A DNA stretch of 64,000 nt from Alteromonas sp. RKMC-009 (lineage in GTDB: Bacteria > Pseudomonadota > Gammaproteobacteria > Enterobacterales > Alteromonadaceae). Both the position numbers and the translations under genes were made by a program. Positions 1-6,687 of the stretch are shown here, piece by piece. Each line of letters begins with the position of its first letter. Position 1 is the stretch's first letter. The notes under the pieces were generated by a model. The model saw only the letters and a program-made list of their open reading frames with translations, searched no databases and was not told the origin of the DNA. Location: NCBI RefSeq assembly GCF_003584565.2, contig NZ_CP031010.1:2356001-2420000 (forward strand). The letters are read 5' to 3'.

Positions 1-255
1 CGGGATCTAAAAATATCTCACCCTCCATTAAATTAATTTATGCTTGTGAATTTGCCTGAGCTGAACGAAATTTCGGCAGGTTTTTCATAGGTTTAGATTC
101 GCCGGTTACAATTAATAACAAATTAAATCATACAGTTATGAAATTAGTTTTCATTTTGCGTAAAAAAACTGAAGTTTAAGTCTTACTTAAAAATATTATT
201 AATACTCTTTGATAGTATTGCGGGTTCATAACTATTTTCGGTGATCCTGATAAAG

Positions 256-271
256 TGGTCTGAAACTTGTT
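256..271 (+). promoter_or_regulatory. possible sigma-54 (-24/-12) promoter
   Basis: TGGTCTGAAACTTGTT keeps TGG, the central G and TTG of the RpoN consensus TGGCACG-N4-TTGCW with the right spacing, but the -12 GC is GT. Exosortase/PEP-CTERM genes are often RpoN-dependent through PrsK/PrsR, which makes the match worth noting. It is weak on sequence alone. Confidence 0.25.
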
Positions 272-392
272 TAAGAAAGTACGCAATGGGTTTATACAAA
301 AAATACAAAAACCTATAGAAGTTGACGCTGTAAGTATGCATTTGAGTTGTGGCATTAATAATTATAATCCGTTATTCAACTGATCTCACAGG

Positions 393-435
393 GTGACTCT
401 CACACCTCACGGGTGTGGTTTGTTTGGTTAGTCAC
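393..435 (+). promoter_or_regulatory. nested stem-loop in the 5' leader
   Basis: An outer stem GTGACT (393-398)/AGTCAC (430-435) encloses an inner stem CACACC (401-406)/GGTGTG (412-417). The inner stem is followed by GTTTGTTT, so it could act as a weak terminator or attenuator, about 65 bases before the GTG start. Function is inferred only from the fold. Confidence 0.4.
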
Positions 436-499
436 GGAAGCACCAAGTAAGACTCATTAATAGAATAAAAAATCCTCTTTCGAATCGTTGGGAGTCAGA

Positions 500-1393
500 G
501 TGAAACGTCGCTTGTTAAACGCTTTTAAAAAAGTGCATCAAGTACCTGGTGTCAAACATATGGTGAAGCCTCTTGTCAGGCGCCAGATGAACAAAGCCAT
601 AGATGCAGCCGCCAATCACTTCTTTGAGCACTTTACCCTTGTTGTGGCAAATGAAGAAAAAGATCAGAGAGCCTGTTTTCGTACACGCCATCAGGTGTAC
701 TGCGAGGAAATGGGGTTTGAGGAAGTGCGTCAAACCAAAATGGAGTTTGACGAATTCGATGAATATGCGATCAGCTGTTATATACAGCACAAGGCCACCG
801 GAGATTGCGCTGGTACTATCCGCGTGGTTATGCCTCAGCACAGTGGACAGGTACTGCCGATAGAGCAAAATTGTGCAGATGCCATCCGGATGGATGAGAA
901 CAGTCCGTCCCGCTTGCCTCGCCACTCGGTGTGCGAAATTTCCCGCCTGGCGATTCCAAAACGCTTTCGCCGTCGCGAAACAGATACAAATCTTTCTCCG
1001 GTGACGGGTAAGTCACTCGACAAAGGTTTCAAAAGAACCAAACCCGATCGAAATTTCCCTTATCTCACACTGGCACTGTATTTCTTTGCTGCAACAATTT
1101 GTGTGCTGAGGGATGTAGAAAATGTATACGTTATGATGGAGCCGAAACTGGCCAGAAGTCTGCGTATGCTGGGCATCGAATTCAATCAGCTTGGTCAGGT
1201 TATTGAATATCATGGTAAGCGTGCAGCGTACCGCTTATCTCCGGAAGAGTTTTTCCATCAAATCTCACCGTCGCTGCATCGTTTCTACCGAAAAATTATG
1301 AAAGAGCTGGAAGATGTACCGAACTTTGGTTCAATCCACAAACCAGTACCTTCCACATTGACAGGAAAAGGGCAAAAAACACGCGCTGCTTAA
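500..1393 (+). CDS. PEP-CTERM/exosortase system-associated acyltransferase
   Basis: Predicted cytoplasmic N-acyl amino-acid synthase-like (GNAT-fold) protein of about 297 residues. It matches the family that accompanies exosortase loci: an N-terminal basic helix, then RTRHQVYCEEMGF, a DEFDEY acidic segment, the GTIRVV strand and a CEISRLAI strand in the middle. A TTG further upstream at 488 is possible, but GTG at 500 has GGGAG five bases before it, so that start is preferred. No exosortase, glycosyltransferase or PEP-CTERM target is in this window, so the rest of the system, if present, lies to the left or elsewhere. A terminator follows directly. The acyl product is unknown in this family. 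Confidence 0.75.
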   Translation: MKRRLLNAFKKVHQVPGVKHMVKPLVRRQMNKAIDAAANHFFEHFTLVVANEEKDQRACFRTRHQVYCEEMGFEEVRQTKMEFDEFDEYAISCYIQHKATGDCAGTIRVVMPQHSGQVLPIEQNCADAIRMDENSPSRLPRHSVCEISRLAIPKRFRRRETDTNLSPVTGKSLDKGFKRTKPDRNFPYLTLALYFFAATICVLRDVENVYVMMEPKLARSLRMLGIEFNQLGQVIEYHGKRAAYRLSPEEFFHQISPSLHRFYRKIMKELEDVPNFGSIHKPVPSTLTGKGQKTRAA

Positions 1394-1396
1394 TTA

Positions 1397-1409
1397 TGAA
1401 TACGTATGT
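1397..1409. promoter_or_regulatory. putative LacI-family (MalR-like) operator 1
   Basis: TGAATACGTATG (1397-1408) centres on the perfect palindrome ATACGTAT with the central CG typical of LacI-family operators. The identical 12-mer occurs at 9903-9914, in front of another amylase gene. The site lies about 65 bases upstream of the GTG start of the GH13 lipoprotein. The LacI-type gene at 15074-16105 is the natural candidate regulator. Confidence 0.5.
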
Positions 1410-1424
1410 TTGTTGCTGAAAAAG

Positions 1425-1450
1425 ACCGGGTCGTTATGCTCGGTTTTTTT
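1425..1450 (+). terminator. intrinsic terminator of the acyltransferase gene
   Basis: Stem ACCGGG (1425-1430)/CTCGGT (1439-1444) with one G-U pair and an 8-base loop, ending in a run of T to 1450. It also argues against starting the next gene upstream of it. Confidence 0.7.
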
Positions 1451-1469
1451 ATGCATGGAGTTTGCTGTC

Positions 1470-3368
1470 GTGTCAGCCACTTTACTTTCCTTCCGGCTTC
1501 CCGCCATACTGATATGTGTTATTACTTCCAGTTTATTCGTTGTTGCCTGTCACACAGAACCTGAGGCCCCGATGACAACAACCCGGTTAAAGTCCAACGA
1601 TACCGCAGCAGATACCGCTGAAAAGCTGGTAATCTATCAGGTGTTCACCCGATTGTTCGGTAACACCAATACGACCAACAAGCCCTGGGGAACCATCGAA
1701 GAAAACGGGGCGGGCAAATTCAGTGATTTTTCGGAAAAGGCGCTGGATGAAATCAGCGCGTTGGGCGCAAACTGGATATGGTATACCGGTGTTCCTCATC
1801 ACGCGTCTGTGACAGATTATTCTGCTTACGGCATTGCAGGGGACGATCCTGATGTGGTCAAAGGAAGAGCCGGTTCGCCTTACGCAGTGCGGGATTATTA
1901 CAATGTGGACCCGGATCTTGCAAATGATCCGGCCAGCCGGCTTGAGGAGTTTGAAGCACTGATCTCCCGTACTCACGCAGCCGGCCTCAAGGTTATGATT
2001 GACATTGTGCCTAACCATGTTGCCAGACAGTACTATTCAGTAGTGAGACCACAGAGCAGCTTTGGCGCCCGTGACGACACATCGGTCACCTACAGTAAAA
2101 ACAATAATTTTTACTATATCCCGGGAGAACCTTTTGAGGTCCCGGATTTCACCCCCGCAACAAAACCGTTAGGTGGTGCATCACATCCTCTGGCAGACGG
2201 TCATTTTGATGAATCACCGGCCCGATGGACAGGTAATGGTTCCCGCAATGCTAAACCTGATGTCAACGACTGGTATGAAACCGTTAAAATTAACTACGGT
2301 GTTACGCCGTCGGGTGACCATGAATTCCCTGATGTACCGGAAGAGCTGCGTTTTGCGCCGGCTCAGGCTCACTATCAGTACTGGTCTGATAAAGTTGTAC
2401 CGGATTCGTGGGTAAAGTTTAAAGATATCACACAGTACTGGCTGGATAAGGGCGTAGACGGGTTTCGCTATGACATGGCTGAAATGGTGCCGGTTGCGTT
2501 CTGGTCATATTTGAACAGTCACATTAAGCACACTTCCGCGGATGCGGTATTGCTTGCTGAAGTCTATCAGCCTGCGCTTTACCGTGACTATTTGCAGTTG
2601 GGAAAAATGGACTATCTGTATGACAAGGTGGATTTTTACGACTCACTTAAAGATGTTATGCAGAATAACGGCGATGTCGCAAAACTGGCTGATATTCAGG
2701 AACAATACGGAGATATCCGTCGGCATCTTCTTCATTTTCTTGAAAACCATGATGAACAACGAATAGCCAGTCCTGAGTTTGCCGGAAATGCTGAGTCAGG
2801 CAAGCCTGCTCTGGTTGTGTCTGCGCTTATCAGTGAGTCTCCGGTTTTGATTTACTTTGGTCAGGAAAATGGCGAAGACGGTAGTGAAGTCGCGGGATTC
2901 GGCCAGCCGTCCAGGACGTCTATTTTTGATTACATCGGGGTGCCGGCTCACCAGCGTTGGATGAATAACGGTAAATTTGATGGTGGACAATCAACCGGAG
3001 CAGAGCAGGCACTGCGCGATTATTATAAAACCGTACTGAATATCGCCGCTTCAACCCCGGCAGTGATATCCGGTAACTACCAGTCTTTACATCAGTCGTT
3101 AAAGGTAAACGGCCAGCTTTCTGATGCAAAGGTATTTGCTTTCGCGCGCTGGAACAATGATGACATTTTGATAAGTGTCAGTAATTTTTACAGTGAAAAA
3201 GAGGTGCTGGCAGAACTGGATTTGTCTGAATTACCCGCAGAATTTTCTGACTTAAGGGAGTTAGAGGATAAGTTGACCGGGGCCAGAGTGAAATCTGAAG
3301 TTAAAGACGGCAAACGAAGCATATCCTTTAAATTAACGCCGAATCAATCGGTTATATTGACCATGTAA
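1470..3368 (+). CDS. GH13 alpha-amylase family lipoprotein
   Basis: Glycoside hydrolase of the alpha-amylase clan, about 632 residues, predicted to be exported and lipidated. The signal ends in a lipobox VVAC. GH13 regions are in order: DIVPNHV (region I), GFRYDMAE with nucleophile near D335, LLAEVYQ with acid/base near E364, and ENHDEQ with transition-state Asp near D428. The GTG at 1470 is chosen because ATGGAG precedes it by 9 bases; the ATG at 1455 has no ribosome site and abuts the terminator. It carries a putative MalR-like operator upstream and a terminator downstream, so it is probably a single-gene unit of the glucan locus. Exact specificity (alpha-amylase or another GH13 activity) is not clear from motifs. 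Confidence 0.85.
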   Translation: MSATLLSFRLPAILICVITSSLFVVACHTEPEAPMTTTRLKSNDTAADTAEKLVIYQVFTRLFGNTNTTNKPWGTIEENGAGKFSDFSEKALDEISALGANWIWYTGVPHHASVTDYSAYGIAGDDPDVVKGRAGSPYAVRDYYNVDPDLANDPASRLEEFEALISRTHAAGLKVMIDIVPNHVARQYYSVVRPQSSFGARDDTSVTYSKNNNFYYIPGEPFEVPDFTPATKPLGGASHPLADGHFDESPARWTGNGSRNAKPDVNDWYETVKINYGVTPSGDHEFPDVPEELRFAPAQAHYQYWSDKVVPDSWVKFKDITQYWLDKGVDGFRYDMAEMVPVAFWSYLNSHIKHTSADAVLLAEVYQPALYRDYLQLGKMDYLYDKVDFYDSLKDVMQNNGDVAKLADIQEQYGDIRRHLLHFLENHDEQRIASPEFAGNAESGKPALVVSALISESPVLIYFGQENGEDGSEVAGFGQPSRTSIFDYIGVPAHQRWMNNGKFDGGQSTGAEQALRDYYKTVLNIAASTPAVISGNYQSLHQSLKVNGQLSDAKVFAFARWNNDDILISVSNFYSEKEVLAELDLSELPAEFSDLRELEDKLTGARVKSEVKDGKRSISFKLTPNQSVILTM

Positions 3369-3397
3369 GAGTTATGCGTAACCTTTTTCTGGCCGGT

Positions 3398-3431
3398 ACA
3401 TGGCGGACTGCCTCATCAGCCGCCATGTTTT
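3398..3431 (+). terminator. intrinsic terminator after GH13 lipoprotein
   Basis: Perfect 9-bp stem ACATGGCGG (3398-3406)/CCGCCATGT (3420-3428) with a 13-base loop and a short TTTTC tail. Confidence 0.65.
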
Positions 3432-3463
3432 CATGCCATCTCAGCGCATGCCGGGAAGAATGG

Positions 3464-3544
3464 TCACAAAGGAACAAACTGGAGTGCTGCACCACCACCG
3501 GGCGCAAGGTTCAGTTGTAATGTGTCTCCGCCTTTCAACAGTCT
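3464..3544 (-). pseudogene. C-terminal remnant of a lost gene, possibly GH97 alpha-glucosidase
   Basis: Directly after the TAA of the halogenase gene, the same minus-strand frame stays open for 26 codons and then stops at TGA (3464-3466). The peptide reads LLKGGDTLQLNLAPGGGAALQF and ends VPL. Alternating polar/apolar strands plus APGGGAA look like the last beta-strand of a GH97 (SusB-type) alpha-glucosidase as remembered. GH97 genes are usual members of such sugar loci and none is present here. There is no start codon with a ribosome site, so this is more likely the tail of a deleted gene than a functional peptide. The family assignment is tentative. Confidence 0.4.
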
Positions 3545-5074
3545 TTAGTACAGTGAGCTTTTAACTGCCGGAAAGCTGTTTGCAACGTCTTTAAGATACG
3601 CACTGTGATCGGGGAAATTTAACAGACAGCCTTTAAAAAATGCCTCAGTGTCATTGTCCTTGTAGAGATCACCCCGTCCGGGCTGCTGTTTAGCCAGCGG
3701 AGGAAAGATGCCATATCCGGCGAGCAGGCAGTGCCATGATGTAATGCCAAAGTGAGACTGAATGTTCTGCCGTTGAATTTCTGCCGGGAAATCGCCTTTC
3801 CGGTACCAGACATCAAGCAGTTGCAACAGGGATTCAGACAAAGCCATATTATTACGGTTTTCCCGCCAGTATGCCGAGTCGTCGCGGGTATTGAGTTTGT
3901 AATGGGCGACGATGTAATCCCTTACTCCTGAAAACCTTTCAGTGACGTCTTTATTAAACTTGTCCTGTAAAGCGGGACTGAAGTTACCCTGTTCATAATC
4001 TTCTATGAAAAATTCAACGGACAGTTGCACCAGATGCAGCGCTGTGGCTTCAAGGGGTTCAATAAAACCCTGCGCCAGCCCCAGCGCCAGACAATTCTTG
4101 TGCCAGTGCTTTTCAACCTGGCCAACACGCATAGACAGGAACCGCACGTCACCTTCGTTGTCCTGCACGGAAAGATGACGGCGAAGTTCAGCCTCAGCTT
4201 TATCGTCTGATAGATGAGCTGAAGAAAAGACATAACCGTTTCCGGTACGGCTACTTAAAGGGATAGACCACGCCCAGCCGTTGCTGAGCGCTGTAGACGT
4301 TGTTTCCACCGGCAGACGCGCCTGCGCCGGTGTTGCCAGTACCGCGGCCCTGTCGTTAAACAGGTTTTCACTGAACGGATTAAAGCGGATATCCAGTGTC
4401 TGTTGTAACAACAAAGAACGGAAGCCCGTACAGTCGATGAAAAAATCACCGTCAACTATCTCGCCGGATTGCAATTTCAGCGATGTAATATGGCCTGAAA
4501 GACTGGTAATGACATCGTCAATTTTCCCTTCAATGTGATTTACACCCAGGCTGACGGCATGGCGTTTCAGATACCGGCCCAGCAAGGCGGAATCAAAATG
4601 GTAACCATATTCGATACGAAACGGGAACGAGGTTGGCGCCACCGGGGCTTTTCCTGCCCCGGCCAGCCACCCGTTCAGCAGAAATTGTTCAGGGGTAACG
4701 TTCACGTCCAGGCCCAGCCGGCGGTTGTGGCAGTTCACATGAAAGGGGCGCTCAGTGAATGCATCCGGTTGTGAGATGAACGGATGACTGTAACTGTCAG
4801 GCCCGTTTTGGGGACTCCAGCCTTTAAACCGGATATTCACCTTATACGTGGCGTTGCAGGCTGGCATCCAGTCACTTTCTGCAATGTTAAGGTCACTGAA
4901 AAAGCGTTTCAGTGTAGGGGTTGAACCTTCTCCCACGCCCACGGTGGCAATATCAGCCGATTCCACCAGCGTAATGCTCACCGGCTTATCACGCCAGTGG
5001 TGCGCCATGAGGCAGGTAGCAATCCAGCCGGCGGTGCCGCCTCCGGCGATAACAATACGATGAGGCGCTGACAT
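3545..5074 (-). CDS. flavin-dependent tryptophan halogenase-family protein (downstream copy)
   Basis: FAD-dependent halogenase family protein of 509 residues. Visible: N-terminal FAD site AGGGTAGW (residues 10-17), GVGEGSTP, the conserved Lys (K78 in ATYKVNIRF) that binds the halogenating species in PrnA/RebH, the family signature GWAWSIPL, and GFIEPLEATAL near the flavin. All key residues are kept, so activity is plausible, but the substrate is unknown. Family members next to TonB receptors and amylases are common in Alteromonadales and Caulobacterales sugar loci and have no proven role there. Its ATG overlaps the TAA of the upstream paralogue by one base (TAATG), so the two are translationally coupled. 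Confidence 0.85.
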   Translation of the reverse strand: MSAPHRIVIAGGGTAGWIATCLMAHHWRDKPVSITLVESADIATVGVGEGSTPTLKRFFSDLNIAESDWMPACNATYKVNIRFKGWSPQNGPDSYSHPFISQPDAFTERPFHVNCHNRRLGLDVNVTPEQFLLNGWLAGAGKAPVAPTSFPFRIEYGYHFDSALLGRYLKRHAVSLGVNHIEGKIDDVITSLSGHITSLKLQSGEIVDGDFFIDCTGFRSLLLQQTLDIRFNPFSENLFNDRAAVLATPAQARLPVETTSTALSNGWAWSIPLSSRTGNGYVFSSAHLSDDKAEAELRRHLSVQDNEGDVRFLSMRVGQVEKHWHKNCLALGLAQGFIEPLEATALHLVQLSVEFFIEDYEQGNFSPALQDKFNKDVTERFSGVRDYIVAHYKLNTRDDSAYWRENRNNMALSESLLQLLDVWYRKGDFPAEIQRQNIQSHFGITSWHCLLAGYGIFPPLAKQQPGRGDLYKDNDTEAFFKGCLLNFPDHSAYLKDVANSFPAVKSSLY

Positions 5075-6561
5075 TATTGAGTAAACCGTTTGAGAAATTC
5101 ATCATGGGGAAGCATCTGTGTAAGAGGCTGCTGTTTTGCCTGTAATACTTTTCCCATGACATCGAGTAATTGGGGGACGGTTTGTGTATTGGCTGCCGGA
5201 TGATGATCCCGTGGCATGATCCCCTGGCCTGCCATAACCTGAAGCCAGGAAGCATCACGGAAGATATCGTTCTGTTCGTTAAAGATAGTGGCGGTATCTT
5301 TAAACGCGTTGATTTTCTGCTCTAGTCTTGCCGGAATGGACATGTTTTGCATATCCCGCCAGAATTCAGAGTCATCACGTTCATTTACCACATAGTGCAA
5401 AATGATAAAGTCGCGGATGGTTTCAAATTCTTCCTTCGATTCCGCGTTATACATGGTCTCCATCGAAGGATTAATTTCCTTATGCGGAAACATCTTCAGT
5501 AACCTCACCAGACCGCTTTGGATAAGATGAATGCTGGTCGATTCCAGAGGCTCAAGGAACCCGCTGGACAAACCGATCCCGATCACATTCTTTGACCATT
5601 GCTTTACGGTCCGGCCAGTGCGGAAACTGATTTTACGCGGTTCATCCAGTGCCGGCGTATCCAGGTTTGTCATCAACAACTCCCTGGCTTTGTCATCGTC
5701 CATATATTTTGAACTGTACACCAGGCCATTACCGTTACGATGGGTGAGGGGGATTCGCCACTGCCAGCCCGTTGAACGTGCTATGCTGCGGGTGAACGGA
5801 GCGGTATGCTCATGCCTCTGTGACGGCACTGCCCACGCCCGGTCTGCACATAACCAGTGAGACCAGTCCTCGTATTCTGTACCCAGCGTCTTTTGTAAAA
5901 GCAGGCCGCGCATGCCGGTGCAATCCAGAAATAAATCGCCGGCAATCTGCTGACCACTTTTTAACTGCAGTGCTTCCACAAAGCCCGTGGTTGCATTCTG
6001 CTTCACATGTTCAATCGTGCCTTCTGTGCGTTTTACGCCGGCGTTTTCTGCCATGCGTCTTAAGAACTGACCATACAGGGTGGCATCGAAATGATAAGCA
6101 TAAGGCAATTGATACACCGGATTATCAGTCTGAATTTTATTAAATTTTCCTTCCAGACAAGCCAGGTAATTCAGATCGAAGTCCCACAATGACTGTGTCA
6201 GCCCGTTTTGTGCTGCCCGTAACCAGTAATGCTGGAAGCCGACAAAGCCCAGTGTGGCGCCAGGTGCACCGAATGTGTGGTAATAGCTGCTGCCTTCCTG
6301 CTTCCAGTTTTCAAAGCGGATAGCCAGCTTTATGCTGGCGTGGGTTTCTTTAAGAAAGGCTTTTTCATCCAGACCAAGATATTGATTAAAGGTTTGAATA
6401 GGGGGAATGGTTGCTTCACCGACACCGATGATGCCAATATCTTCTGATTCAATCAGCTCTACTTTGATGTTGTCTGCGAGGACTTTCTTAAACAGAGCGG
6501 CTGCCATCCAGCCTGCGGTGCCTCCGCCGGCAATGACTAATTTGCGCACACCTGAGGTCAT
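5074..6561 (-). CDS. flavin-dependent tryptophan halogenase-family protein (upstream copy)
   Basis: Paralogue of the next gene, 495 residues, first in a two-gene minus-strand operon. Motifs: AGGGTAGW (residues 11-18), GVGEATIPP, K78 in ASIKLAIRF, GWQWRIPL and GFLEPLESTSIHL. Both the lysine and the WxWxIP signature that excludes monooxygenase activity in true halogenases are intact. The gene lies downstream of the TonB receptor gene but is separated from it by a strong hairpin terminator, so it probably has its own promoter in 6562-6640 or depends on readthrough. The role in glucan uptake is unknown; modification of an aromatic or peptide ligand is only a guess. Confidence 0.85.
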   Translation of the reverse strand: MTSGVRKLVIAGGGTAGWMAAALFKKVLADNIKVELIESEDIGIIGVGEATIPPIQTFNQYLGLDEKAFLKETHASIKLAIRFENWKQEGSSYYHTFGAPGATLGFVGFQHYWLRAAQNGLTQSLWDFDLNYLACLEGKFNKIQTDNPVYQLPYAYHFDATLYGQFLRRMAENAGVKRTEGTIEHVKQNATTGFVEALQLKSGQQIAGDLFLDCTGMRGLLLQKTLGTEYEDWSHWLCADRAWAVPSQRHEHTAPFTRSIARSTGWQWRIPLTHRNGNGLVYSSKYMDDDKARELLMTNLDTPALDEPRKISFRTGRTVKQWSKNVIGIGLSSGFLEPLESTSIHLIQSGLVRLLKMFPHKEINPSMETMYNAESKEEFETIRDFIILHYVVNERDDSEFWRDMQNMSIPARLEQKINAFKDTATIFNEQNDIFRDASWLQVMAGQGIMPRDHHPAANTQTVPQLLDVMGKVLQAKQQPLTQMLPHDEFLKRFTQ

Positions 6562-6639
6562 TCAGTAATCCGTTGATGTTATTGATATTAAATTTACTAT
6601 AAACACTTTCGTAACCGTTTTTGTAGTAAAAGCTGCTAC

Positions 6640-6680
6640 GAAAATATTTAAAAAGAAGGGCGGCAGTAAAGCTGCCGCCC
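6640..6680 (-). terminator. intrinsic terminator of the TonB receptor gene
   Basis: Perfect 9-bp GC-rich stem GGGCGGCAG (6658-6666)/CTGCCGCCC (6672-6680) with a 5-base loop. On the minus strand it is followed by CTTCTTTTT. It lies 7 bases beyond the receptor stop codon. Confidence 0.8.
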
Positions 6681-6687
6681 GGATTGA

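Larger units (their letters stand above)
1..499. other. long AT-rich leader/intergenic region before the acyltransferase
   Basis: No credible gene is seen here. The first 390 bases are AT-rich and hold a weak sigma-54-like element (256-271). The last 110 bases contain a nested inverted repeat (393-435) just ahead of the acyltransferase. The left part may be the downstream flank of a gene outside the window. Confidence 0.6.

Noticed and set aside
488..499. Upstream TTG start of the acyltransferase
   Set aside because: The GTG at 500 has a well-spaced GGGAG; the TTG would place the ribosome site inside the coding part.
1410..1469. N-terminal extension of the first GH13 lipoprotein from 1410
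   Set aside because: It overlaps the terminator hairpin and would put extra residues before a good lipoprotein signal; GTG 1470 with ATGGAG is better.
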